Source: Saccharothrix sp. NRRL B-16314
Lineage (GTDB): Bacteria > Actinomycetota > Actinomycetes > Mycobacteriales > Pseudonocardiaceae
Assembly (NCBI RefSeq): GCF_000716595.1
Contig: NZ_JNXC01000010.1
Location: 62,001 to 126,000 of the forward strand
DNA length: 64,000 bases
Reading direction: 5' to 3'
Shown: one piece after another, positions 42,502 to 50,814 of the stretch
Layout: each line of letters begins with the position of its first letter
Numbering within the stretch: position 1 is the stretch's first letter
Translations under genes and position numbers: made by a program
The notes under the pieces: model-generated
Seen by the model: the letters and a program-made list of their open reading frames with translations, nothing else
Told to the model about the DNA's origin: nothing
The model's database searches: none

Positions 42502-43779
42502 GTGAACCACCTCTGGCATCCCTTCGCCGACATGGCCGCGGTCGAAAAAGCGGGCGAGTTCGTGGTGGACTCCGGTGACGGGGTCTGGATCACCGACGTG
42601 GACGGCAACCGCTACCTGGATGCCACCGCCGGGCTGTGGTTCGCGAACGTCGGCCACGGCCGGGCCGAACTCGCCGACGCCGCGGCCAGGCAGATGCGCA
42701 AGCTGGCCGCGTACTCCACCTTCGGCGACGTCGCGACCCGGCCGACCCTCGAACTCGCGGAGCGGCTGGCGGACATCTCGCCGATGGCCGACACGAAGGT
42801 GTTCTTCACCAGCGGCGGGTCGGACTCGGTCGAGACGGCGGTCAAGCTCGCCCGCCGCTACTGGCACGAGCTGGGCAAGCCGGACCGGACCCACGTCATC
42901 GGCCGCGGGTTCGGCTACCACGGCATGCACGCCGCGGGTACGTCGCTGTCGGGGCTGCCGTCGAACAAGGCGGACCACGGGACGCTGTTCCCGGACACCG
43001 CGACCGTGACGTGGGACGACCCGGCCGACCTGGTCGCGGCGATCGAGCGGCTCACCCCGGAGCGGGTGGCGGCGTTCATCTGCGAGCCGGTGATCGGGGC
43101 GGGTGGCGTGATGCCACCACCGCCCGGTTACCTGGCCGAGGTGCGCCGCATCTGCCGGCAGTACGACGTCCTGTTCATCGCGGACGAGGTTGTCACCGGC
43201 TACGGACGGCTCGGCCACTGGTTCGCCAGCGGCCGGTTCGGGCTGGAACCGGACATGATCGTCACGGCCAAGGGGCTCACGTCCGGCTACGCCCCGATGG
43301 GCGCGGTGCTCGTGGGACCGCGGGTCAGCGAACCGTTCTTCCAGCCGGGAGGCGGGGTGTGGTGGCGGCACGGCTACACCTACTCCGGCCACGCCATGTG
43401 CGCCGCGGTCGCCCTGGCCAACCTCGACCTGATCGAGCGGGAGGACCTGATCCGCTCGGCCGCGTCGTTGGAGGGCGTGATCGTGGAGCACGTCGGTCGC
43501 CTGGCCGCGCACCCCGCCGTGACCGAAGTCCGTTGCGGCGTAGGCGCTCTGGCGGGCGTGCAGCTCAAGAACGCCGCGTCCGCGCAGGACGCCGTGCGCG
43601 CCGCGCGTGCCCACGGCGTGAGCACCAGGGCGATGGGGGCGGGCGCGTTGCAGGTCTCACCGGCGTTCGTCGCCACGGGTGCGGACGTCGCCCGCATCGC
43701 CGCCGGCCTGTCCGCCGCGCTCGACACCCTGGTCGAGCCGCACATCCCCGATCCCCGCAGTGACGGAGCGTCGGGATGA
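42502..43779 (+). CDS. Class III (omega-type) aminotransferase
   Basis: 425 residues, PLP fold type I. FFTSGGSDSVETAVKLAR binds the cofactor, IADEV gives the PLP-N1 Asp (D228), and the Schiff-base Lys is K257 in VTAKGLTSGY. Close in pattern to beta-alanine/pyruvate aminotransferases (LWHPFADM start). GTG start after GGGGAGAAAC; ATGA overlap with the next KS. It could transaminate an aldehyde to a terminal amine or supply a beta-amino starter; the acceptor is not evident. Confidence 0.9.
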   Translation: MNHLWHPFADMAAVEKAGEFVVDSGDGVWITDVDGNRYLDATAGLWFANVGHGRAELADAAARQMRKLAAYSTFGDVATRPTLELAERLADISPMADTKVFFTSGGSDSVETAVKLARRYWHELGKPDRTHVIGRGFGYHGMHAAGTSLSGLPSNKADHGTLFPDTATVTWDDPADLVAAIERLTPERVAAFICEPVIGAGGVMPPPPGYLAEVRRICRQYDVLFIADEVVTGYGRLGHWFASGRFGLEPDMIVTAKGLTSGYAPMGAVLVGPRVSEPFFQPGGGVWWRHGYTYSGHAMCAAVALANLDLIEREDLIRSAASLEGVIVEHVGRLAAHPAVTEVRCGVGALAGVQLKNAASAQDAVRAARAHGVSTRAMGAGALQVSPAFVATGADVARIAAGLSAALDTLVEPHIPDPRSDGASG

Positions 43780-44957
43780 GCGCCGTCGTGGTCACCGGCA
43801 CGGGTGCGTTGTCGGCGGTGTGCGCCGATCCGGCGGACCTGTGGCAGGCCATGACCGAGCGGCGGGAACCCGTGCCGGAGCCCGCACCGGGGATCGGTCC
43901 CGAGTGCGGCCCGGGGCTGTGGCGGCGGATCGCCGACCCGTTGTTGGACCGGGCCCGTGAGCAGCTTCCTTCCGCCGGGCGCTCGACCCACGCGGCCTGG
44001 ACGGCGGTGAGCCAGGCCGTCGCGCAGGCGCGGTTGACCGATGCCGACGCGGTTCGGATGGCGGTCATCGTGGCCGGCGGTGTCGGTGACGTCGAGCAGG
44101 CGGAGCGGTGGCGCGGGGGTGAGGCCGCGCCGGCGCACTGGCCGCCCACGCACCGGTCGGCCGCCGTGATCGCCGATCGGCTCGGCGCACGCCAGGCCGC
44201 CCTGGACCTCTCGAACGCCTGCGCGGGCGGTGCCTACGCGATGGCCCTCGGTGCCGGGATGATCGCGGACGGCACGGCGGACGTCGTGGTCGCCGCGGGG
44301 GTGGAGACCGCCTCCCGGCTGATCACCGCGAGCTTCAACCGACTCGGCGCGCTCGACCCGGAAGGGTGCCGGCCGTTCGACCGGAACCGGGCGGGCACGA
44401 GCCTCGCCGAGGGAGCCGGTGCGGTCGTGCTGGAGTCCACCGAGCGTGCGCGCGGCCGGGGCGTTCCCGTCCTGGGCGTGGTGGCGGGCCACGGCTGGAC
44501 GTGCGACGCACACCACGCCACCGCGCCGGACCCCAGCGGTGAGCGGATCACCGCGGCCATGCGCCGTGCGATCGAACGGGCGGATGTCCGTGCCGACGAC
44601 GTGGGTGTCGTGGTGCCCCACGCGACGGGGACGCCGTTGAGCGACGTCACCGAATCCACCGCTCTGGGTGCCGTGCTGGGCAGTCGGCTGGGCGATGTCC
44701 CGGTCTACAGCACGAAAGCCGCCCTCGGCCACACCGGTGCTGCTTCGGGTCTGCTGTCCGCCGTCGCGGCATTGGCGGTGCTGCGGCACGGAATCGTTCC
44801 GCCGAACATCGCCGTGAAGGAATCGGATCCGGATTGTCCGGTTTGGGTTCCTTCGGAAGAGGTCGCGGTGCGCGGGAGCCACGCTCTCGTCAACGCGTTC
44901 GCATTCGGTGGCCACAACATCTGCTTAGTCCTGGCCCCCGCGGAGGACCGACCGTGA
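43776..44957 (+). CDS. Beta-ketoacyl-ACP synthase (KS-alpha), type B
   Basis: 393 residues. Cys in DLSNACAGGAYAM, His in VVPHATGTPLSD (HGTGT to HATGT), Lys/His in STKAALGHTGAASG: triad present. Divergent N-terminal third. Coupled to the degenerate partner by GTGA. Fourth catalytic KS of the cluster. Confidence 0.9.
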   Translation: MSAVVVTGTGALSAVCADPADLWQAMTERREPVPEPAPGIGPECGPGLWRRIADPLLDRAREQLPSAGRSTHAAWTAVSQAVAQARLTDADAVRMAVIVAGGVGDVEQAERWRGGEAAPAHWPPTHRSAAVIADRLGARQAALDLSNACAGGAYAMALGAGMIADGTADVVVAAGVETASRLITASFNRLGALDPEGCRPFDRNRAGTSLAEGAGAVVLESTERARGRGVPVLGVVAGHGWTCDAHHATAPDPSGERITAAMRRAIERADVRADDVGVVVPHATGTPLSDVTESTALGAVLGSRLGDVPVYSTKAALGHTGAASGLLSAVAALAVLRHGIVPPNIAVKESDPDCPVWVPSEEVAVRGSHALVNAFAFGGHNICLVLAPAEDRP

Positions 44958-46018
44958 CGACCCACGCCCTTTCCCCGCTGCCGGTCGGCGACCCGGTGCG
45001 CGAACTCGTCGTCACCGGTGTCGGCGTGTGCGCACCGCCCGCCGAAGCCGCTCCGGACTGGTTCGACTACCGGACCGAATTGAGCGCACAGGGCTACAAA
45101 TACGTTCCGCGTGCGGCGCAGTACCTGTTGGCGGCGGCGAAGCGGGCATTGGTGGACGCCCGGCTGGAGTCGGACGGGCCGGACGACCGGTGCGGCGTGG
45201 TGCTGGGTTCGAACAACTGCGCCTCGCAGTTGCACGCCGACATCGACCGGGAGGTCGCGAACACCGGCATCCGGTTCCTGCGGCCCGCCACGGTGCCGTA
45301 CTTCTCGGTGAACCTGTTCCTGGCGCGCCTGGGCATCGAGCACGGCTGGCGGGGGTTCACCCTGGCCCTGCACAGCCCCGCGACGGCCGGGGTGGAGACG
45401 GTGCAGCACGGGTTCCGCGTGGTGCGTGACGGAGACGTCGACTGGCTCGTCCTCGGCGCCACCGAGACCCCGCCCGACACGGCCCACCCTGGGCTGCCAG
45501 ATGGCTTGTCGGCTGCTGCCCCGCCCGAGACCGGCCTGTCGGACCTTGGCCCGTTGGCAGCCGCCGTGCCCGGAGCCGCCCTTCCAGCAGCAGCCGCCGC
45601 CGACGACGGCGCGGCGGTGCTGATCGTCGAACCGGCCTCCCGTGCGGCTGTCCGCGGCGCGCGGGTCTACGGGACCTTGGCGTCCTCATCGCTGTTCGTC
45701 CCGCCCTCGCTCGCAGCACGCGACGCGGACGGCGAGGTCGACCGGCTGCGCACCGTGCTCGCCGCACACGGCGTCTCCGCGGACACACCCGTCCGACTCC
45801 TCGGCGATTCCTCACCGGTCACCGACGTGGTGGCCCGAGCCCTCCCCGGCGCCCGCAGCCGCACCGTCGGGCCGGGCTGCCTGAGCCCCCTCCTCGACGT
45901 CGCCGACATCCTCCGCTCGGGTGGCCCGAGCACGGCGGTGGTGTGCGCGAACGCGCTGGGGACAGTCGCCGTGACCATGGTCGTTCCCGCCCGCCCTGCT
46001 TCGGGAGGAAATCCGTGA
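44954..46018 (+). CDS. Degenerate ketosynthase (CLF-like), type B
   Basis: 354 residues of KS fold. The nucleophile region is LALHSPATAGVETV, with Ala at the Cys position, and neither His loop is recognisable. Similar in plan to the protein at 36314 (Q/KGYKY..RAAQ..LAAAK.AL block). An Ala/Pro-rich loop about residues 180-215 is a probable flexible insertion. GTGA-coupled to the active KS and to the carboxyltransferase gene. Likely CLF partner. Confidence 0.83.
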   Translation: MTTHALSPLPVGDPVRELVVTGVGVCAPPAEAAPDWFDYRTELSAQGYKYVPRAAQYLLAAAKRALVDARLESDGPDDRCGVVLGSNNCASQLHADIDREVANTGIRFLRPATVPYFSVNLFLARLGIEHGWRGFTLALHSPATAGVETVQHGFRVVRDGDVDWLVLGATETPPDTAHPGLPDGLSAAAPPETGLSDLGPLAAAVPGAALPAAAAADDGAAVLIVEPASRAAVRGARVYGTLASSSLFVPPSLAARDADGEVDRLRTVLAAHGVSADTPVRLLGDSSPVTDVVARALPGARSRTVGPGCLSPLLDVADILRSGGPSTAVVCANALGTVAVTMVVPARPASGGNP

Positions 46019-47604
46019 CCGCAGTCATCCCGCCCACCGCGCACGCACCGGTACGGGGCATGGCCGCCCTGGTCGGCGAACTCGCCGCGATGCGCGAAGC
46101 CGCCGCCGCAGGCCCCTCGCCGGAGGCGACCCAAGCCCAGCACGCCCGCGGCAAGCTGACCGCCCGTGAGCGCATCGACCTGCTCTTCGACCCCGGTTCC
46201 TTCCGCGAGGTCGACCAGTTCCGCAAGCACCGGGCGACCGGTTTCGGCCTGGAGGACCGCACGCCGGCCACGGACGGCGTCGTCACCGGCTGGGGCACGG
46301 TGGACGGCCGGACGGTCTTCGTCTACGCCCACGACTTCCGGATCTTCGGCGGCTCCCTCGGCGAGGCGCACGCCGCGAAGATCCACAAGGTGATGGACCT
46401 GGCGGAAGCGGCGGGCGCGCCGATCGTCAGCCTCAGCGACGGCGCGGGCGCCCGCATCCAGGAGGGCGTCTGCGCGCTGGCCGGCTACGGCGGCATCTTC
46501 CGCCGCAACGCGCGTGCCTCGGGTGTCATCCCGCAGATCAGCGTCATCCTCGGCCCGTGCGCCGGCGGTGCCACCTACTCGCCCGCGTTGACCGACTTCG
46601 TGTTCATGGTCCGCGACATCTCCCAGATGTACATCACCGGCCCGGACGTGGTGCAGGCCGTCACCGGCGAGGAGATCACCCACGAAGCCCTCGGCGGCGC
46701 GGACGTGCACACCGGCATCTCCGGTGCGGCGACCTTCGTGTTCGACACGGAAGCCGAGTGCTTCGAGGAGGTCCGCCACCTCCTCTCGCTGCTGCCCTCC
46801 AACAACCGCGAACTCCCGCCCGTGGTCGAGCCCGGTGACGACCCGGACCGGCGGAACGACGTCCTGCTCGACCTCGTGCCCGCCGATCCCACCCGCGCCT
46901 ACGACATCCGGGAGGTCATCGGCGAGGTGGTCGACGACGGCGACTTCCTGGAGGTGCACGCGAATTGGGCCTCGAACGTGGTCTGCGCGCTCGCCAGGCT
47001 CGACGGCAATGTCGTGGGAATCATCGCCAACCAACCCGCGGTGCTCGCCGGGGTGCTCGACATTCACGCGTCCGAGAAAGCCGCGCGATTCGTGCAGACC
47101 TGTGACGCGTTCAGCATCCCCTTGATCACGCTGGTGGACGTCCCGGGATTTCTGCCCGGCCGCGGGCAGGAGCACGACGGGATCATCCGGCACGGCGCGA
47201 AACTCCTGTACGCCTATTGTTGCGCCACGGTGCCGCGAGTGCAGTTGATCCTGCGGAAGGCCTACGGCGGGGCTTACATCGTGATGGACTCCCGTTCGAT
47301 CGGCGCCGACCTGTCGCTCGCCTGGCCCACCAACGAAATCGCCGTCATGGGCGCCGAAGGCGCGGCGAACGTGGTGTTCCGCCGGGAGATCGCGGCCTCG
47401 GACGACCCGGCCGCCCTGCGCGCGCAGCGGATCAAGGAATACCGCCAGGAGCTGATGCACCCGTACTACGCGGCCGAGCGCGGGCTGGTGGACGACGTCA
47501 TCGACCCGGCTCACACCAGGGTGGCACTGATATCCGCGCTGGCCATGCTCCGGTCCAAGCGCGTGGACCTGCCCGCGCGCAAGCACGGCAACCCACCGAT
47601 GTGA
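46015..47604 (+). CDS. Acyl-CoA carboxylase beta subunit (carboxyltransferase)
   Basis: 529 residues, two crotonase-type halves of the AccD5/PccB family. KLTARERIDLLFDPGSF at the start, DGAGARIQEGV and GPCAGGATYSPALTDF (acyl-CoA oxyanion region) in the N-half, VDVPGFLPGRGQEHDGIIRHGAKLLYAY and RKAYGGAYIVM in the C-half. Makes malonyl-, methylmalonyl- or ethylmalonyl-CoA with a biotinylated alpha subunit encoded elsewhere. Start GTG 46015 after GGAGGAAA, GTGA overlap. Its presence shows dedicated extender supply. Confidence 0.93.
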   Translation: MTAVIPPTAHAPVRGMAALVGELAAMREAAAAGPSPEATQAQHARGKLTARERIDLLFDPGSFREVDQFRKHRATGFGLEDRTPATDGVVTGWGTVDGRTVFVYAHDFRIFGGSLGEAHAAKIHKVMDLAEAAGAPIVSLSDGAGARIQEGVCALAGYGGIFRRNARASGVIPQISVILGPCAGGATYSPALTDFVFMVRDISQMYITGPDVVQAVTGEEITHEALGGADVHTGISGAATFVFDTEAECFEEVRHLLSLLPSNNRELPPVVEPGDDPDRRNDVLLDLVPADPTRAYDIREVIGEVVDDGDFLEVHANWASNVVCALARLDGNVVGIIANQPAVLAGVLDIHASEKAARFVQTCDAFSIPLITLVDVPGFLPGRGQEHDGIIRHGAKLLYAYCCATVPRVQLILRKAYGGAYIVMDSRSIGADLSLAWPTNEIAVMGAEGAANVVFRREIAASDDPAALRAQRIKEYRQELMHPYYAAERGLVDDVIDPAHTRVALISALAMLRSKRVDLPARKHGNPPM

Positions 47605-47801
47605 TGGACCACGTCAAAGCGGACGTGGTGCTGCTGCGCGGAGCACCCACCGACGAGGAGTTGGCCGCGCTGGTCGCGGCCCTGGCGGCCGTCCGGGACG
47701 TGCCCGCACCGCCGCCAACGACGCGCGTCCCCGCACCCTGGACGGCCGCGGGTCGCTACGCGCCGCCCCGGTCCTGGGCCGCGCGCACTTGGTCACCGTG
47801 A
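47604..47801 (+). CDS. Acyl-CoA carboxylase epsilon subunit
   Basis: 65 residues (VVLLRGAPTDEELAALVAALAAV, then WTAAGRYAPPRSWAA) match the small AccE/PccE-type subunit of actinomycete carboxylases. ATG overlaps the beta-subunit stop as TGATG, the usual arrangement. It bridges the beta core and the biotin subunit. Last gene of the PKS plus operon. Confidence 0.85.
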   Translation: MDHVKADVVLLRGAPTDEELAALVAALAAVRDVPAPPPTTRVPAPWTAAGRYAPPRSWAARTWSP

Positions 47802-47803
47802 GA

Positions 47804-47821
47804 GTCCGGACGGGTCCGGAC
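47804..47821. promoter_or_regulatory. Double GTCCGGAC site after the PKS operon
   Basis: GTCCGGACGGGTCCGGAC contains two self-complementary octamers 10 bp apart, 3 bp after the carboxylase epsilon stop and 190 bp before the PucR-like regulator. Either a short hairpin terminator or an operator; the same octamer occurs at 20362 and 28475. The rest of the 47822-48012 gap holds the regulator promoter. Confidence 0.45.
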
Positions 47822-48012
47822 GCGGCGTGATCGGATTTGTGTTCGGAAATCCGGAAAAAGAGGATATCTCACAAAGCTGTCCGGGGAGGGGTGGGATAGG
47901 AGAAGTGCCGGGTCCGCATTCAACCCAGTAATCGTCGGCTTGCCCTGCCCGATCCCGTGCGCTTGACTGTCGGGAGGGTTCGGTCGTCGTCTCTGGGGGA
48001 TAGGACCAACCG

Positions 48013-49245
48013 ATGAGTAATGCTGAGATTCGTGGACCATTGCTGGCCAGGCCCTCGCTGGTGAAGCGCATGCGCGCCGCCCACGTCGAGATCCTCGAAG
48101 ATCTGTCCGATGGCATACTTGAAGGCAATGGGCCGCTGACGTCGGCCGGCCCGGTCAGCAGGCGGCTGTGGGTCTCCAGCGCCCGCACCGTCATGGAAGC
48201 GGGGCTGGACGTCTGGTCGGGCGCCGCCTCGTTGCCGGACCAGGACTGGAACATCCACGTCGAACTCGCCCAGGACGCCGTCGCCAACGGCCTGCCCCTC
48301 GGGCACGTCCTGCGTGGCATCGAGATCGGGTACACGGCACTGGTGACCGGGTACTGGCGGGTGGCCGAGCCCGGTGACCACACCGAACTCGTCGCCTACA
48401 CGGCGTGGAACGGGAAACTGGCCGACAGCTGCCTGCAAGCGTTGCGGGACGGGTACTTCCTGTCGGTGAAGTCCGACGGGAGGGTCGAGGTCGCCCGCCA
48501 GGCGTTCCTCGAATCCCTCCTCGCCGGCACTCCCCGCGCGGACCTGGCGGTGAACGCCGGGCTGGCGCTCTGCCCCGCGTACCTCGTCATGGCGGTCCCG
48601 GCGCGGACCGTGGCCACCGACGCGTTCCCCCGCGACGTGCTCGTCAACCAGACCGAACGCGGGTCCATCGCCCTGTTCCCGACCGCCGACGCCCCGGACA
48701 TGTGGGCGCGGACGGAGGCGCAGGCGCGGCGCTGCGCCCAGCTCAGCGGTGTCTCGTCGGTGATCGTCCTGGCCAGGGCGGCCGAGCCGCAGGGCATCCC
48801 GGCGGCGGTGGCCGACGCCGAACGCGCCTCGGTCCTCGCCTCGGCGCTCCAGCTGTCGGGTGTCGTCCGGCCCGAGACGCTCCGGATGGAGCAGGTCCTC
48901 GCCGAGGACGGGTTGCTGCGCCAGGACGTCAGCCAGGTGATCGAGCCGATCATGGACCAGTGCGACCTGATCACGACGCTGCACCAGCTCTACCAGACCG
49001 ACCTCGACCGCAGCCGCACCGCCACGAGGCTGGGCATCCACCGCCGCACGCTGTCCTACCGGTTGCAGAAGATCGCGACGGTCACCGGTGTGGACCCGCT
49101 CAGCAGCCGCGGCATCAAGGCGTTCCAACTCGCCCTCGCGGCGCACCAGCTCGAAGCCGAGCGCCCCCTGCCGGAGTCCTTGCCGGAGGAGTTGCCCGTC
49201 CAGCGCGCGAAACCGGAGGAGCTGCCGGGCCAGCGCGCGAGCTGA
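48013..49245 (+). CDS. PucR/CdaR-family transcriptional regulator
   Basis: 410 residues. An N-terminal RsbT co-antagonist-like helical region (LVKRMRAAHVEILEDLSDGIL) is followed by a GGDEF-like middle. The C-terminal PucR HTH (LITTLHQLYQTDLDRSRTATRLGIHRRTLSYRLQKIATVTG) is diagnostic. The C-terminal tail has a duplicated PEELPxQRA motif. It starts at ATG 48013 after a GGGGATAGG sequence and is the first gene right of the PKS operon, so a pathway-specific role is plausible. Confidence 0.88.
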   Translation: MSNAEIRGPLLARPSLVKRMRAAHVEILEDLSDGILEGNGPLTSAGPVSRRLWVSSARTVMEAGLDVWSGAASLPDQDWNIHVELAQDAVANGLPLGHVLRGIEIGYTALVTGYWRVAEPGDHTELVAYTAWNGKLADSCLQALRDGYFLSVKSDGRVEVARQAFLESLLAGTPRADLAVNAGLALCPAYLVMAVPARTVATDAFPRDVLVNQTERGSIALFPTADAPDMWARTEAQARRCAQLSGVSSVIVLARAAEPQGIPAAVADAERASVLASALQLSGVVRPETLRMEQVLAEDGLLRQDVSQVIEPIMDQCDLITTLHQLYQTDLDRSRTATRLGIHRRTLSYRLQKIATVTGVDPLSSRGIKAFQLALAAHQLEAERPLPESLPEELPVQRAKPEELPGQRAS

Positions 49246-49281
49246 TCGAGCTCACGGAGCGTCCTTTGTGGACCCCGTGGT

Positions 49282-50058
49282 CTACGCGGCCTTCAGCATG
49301 CCGCCGTCGATGACGTAATCGGCGCCGGTGATCCAGGACGCCTCGTCCGACACCAGGAACGCCACCAGGTTGGCGATGTCCTCCGGCGTGCCGGTGCGGC
49401 CGACCGGGATGCCGCCGATCGACCGGATCAACGCGGCGCGGGCGTCGTCCCGGTCGGCGCCGGTGGCCGCGGCGATGCCGTCGATCACCCCGGCCACCGC
49501 CGAGGTCTCCGTCATGCCGGGGGAGACCCGGTTGACCCGCACGCCCTTCGCCGCCACCTCCTCCGCCAATCCCTTGCTATAGGTGGAAAGCGCGCCCTTG
49601 GCGGCCGAGTAGTGCAGCAGCGCCCCGACCGGGACGTGCGCCGACGAGGACGAGATGTGGACGACCACACCGGAGCCGCGCTCGACCATCGCGGGCACGA
49701 GCGCGCGGTCGAGCCGGACCGCGCCGAGCAGGTTCGCCTCCAGCACTTCCTGCCAGGTCTTGTCGTCGATGTCGAGGTAGCCGCCCGGCTTCGCCTCGCC
49801 GCCGCCCGCGTTGTTCACCAGGATGTCCACCCCGCCGAGCCGCCGGGTCGCCTCGTCCGCCAGTCGCCGCGCGGAGTCCGGGTCGGCGACGTCCGACGTC
49901 GTGAAGAGCACGCCCGGCGGCAGTTCGGTGGCGCCGGCGGATCGGGCGGTGGTCAGCACGACCGCTCCCGCCTCGGTCAGCTTGCGCACGATCGCCTCGC
50001 CGATGCCCCGCGTGCCGCCCGTGACCACCGCACGTCGTCCCGCCAAGTTATTTACCAT
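49282..50058 (-). CDS. SDR-family oxidoreductase
   Basis: 258 residues. VVTGGTRGIGEA cofactor motif, NNAGGG, Ser in HISSSSAHVP, YSAAKGAL and SPGMTETSAV. Start at ATG 50058 (MVNNLAGRRAVV). The 24-bp inverted repeat 3 bp upstream and the divergent TetR gene indicate repression by that TetR. Substrate unknown; not obviously part of the PKS cluster. Confidence 0.9.
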   Translation of the reverse strand: MVNNLAGRRAVVTGGTRGIGEAIVRKLTEAGAVVLTTARSAGATELPPGVLFTTSDVADPDSARRLADEATRRLGGVDILVNNAGGGEAKPGGYLDIDDKTWQEVLEANLLGAVRLDRALVPAMVERGSGVVVHISSSSAHVPVGALLHYSAAKGALSTYSKGLAEEVAAKGVRVNRVSPGMTETSAVAGVIDGIAAATGADRDDARAALIRSIGGIPVGRTGTPEDIANLVAFLVSDEASWITGADYVIDGGMLKAA

Positions 50059-50060
50059 GC

Positions 50061-50084
50061 GGTACAGAATCCAAGTTCTGTACC
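50061..50084. promoter_or_regulatory. TetR operator, 9-6-9 inverted repeat
   Basis: GGTACAGAA (50061-50069) and TTCTGTACC (50076-50084) form a perfect inverted repeat with a 6-bp spacer in the divergent gap. It lies directly before the SDR ATG, so binding would block transcription. A second small palindrome, AGTACCGTACT (50129-50139), shares the GTAC core and lies nearer the TetR gene. Confidence 0.8.
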
Positions 50085-50168
50085 GATCGGTCAAGAACTT
50101 TGTGGCGGTGGTCACGGCCGGCGGGCGGAGTACCGTACTGATGAGTTCAGAATCGAGGTGACCGTGCG

Positions 50169-50756
50169 ATGGCCGGTGGACGTCCCCGTGAGTTCGACGC
50201 CGACGAGGCCCTGGACCGCGCCCTGCGCGTGTTCTGGCAGCGCGGTTACGAGGGCGCGGCCCTGTCGGACCTGACCGCCGCGATGGGCATCAACCGCCCG
50301 AGCCTGTACGCGGCCTTCGGCAACAAGGAATCCCTGTTCCGCAAGGCGGTCGAGCGCTACACGGACGAGCAGGCCGCCCACGTGCGCGACGCCCTGCTCC
50401 AGCCGACCGCGCGGGCCGTGGCCGAGCACATGCTGCGCGGCGCCGCCGACGTGTCGACCCAGCCCGACTGCCCGCAGGGGTGCCTGAGCCTCCAGGGCGG
50501 CCTGGCCATGGGCGAGGCTTCCGAGCCGGCCCGTCAGCAGCTGGCCGACTGGCGCCGGACCGGGGAAGTCGGCCTGCGGGTCCGCTTCGAACGGGCACAG
50601 GCCGAGGGCGACCTGCCCGGGGACGTGGACGCGGGCGACCTGGCCAAGTTCGTGGCCGTGATCGCGCAGGGCATCTCGGTGCAGGCCGCCGACGGCGTGA
50701 GCCGCGAGCAACTGCACCGCATGGTCGAACTGGCCCTCCGCGCCTGGCCCTCCTGA
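50169..50756 (+). CDS. TetR-family repressor
   Basis: 195 residues. RPREFDADEALDRALRVFWQRGYEGAAL with TAAMGINRPSLYAAFGNKESLF is the HTH; a C-terminal TetR_C domain (DCPQGCLSLQGGLAMGEAS) follows with a CPxGC motif, two Cys that might sense redox. Divergent from the SDR; autoregulation through the inverted repeats at 50061 and 50129 is likely. Confidence 0.92.
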   Translation: MAGGRPREFDADEALDRALRVFWQRGYEGAALSDLTAAMGINRPSLYAAFGNKESLFRKAVERYTDEQAAHVRDALLQPTARAVAEHMLRGAADVSTQPDCPQGCLSLQGGLAMGEASEPARQQLADWRRTGEVGLRVRFERAQAEGDLPGDVDAGDLAKFVAVIAQGISVQAADGVSREQLHRMVELALRAWPS

Positions 50757-50814
50757 GGAGCGCCGGACGTCGGGCACGACCCGGTTGTGCCGGCCGCTCC
50801 CCGTGGGGACGCGC

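Noticed and set aside
45667..47586. Minus-strand frame of about 640 codons opposite the carboxyltransferase gene
   Set aside because: His/Arg/Val/Gly-rich composition, no family pattern, fully antisense to AccD-type sequence.
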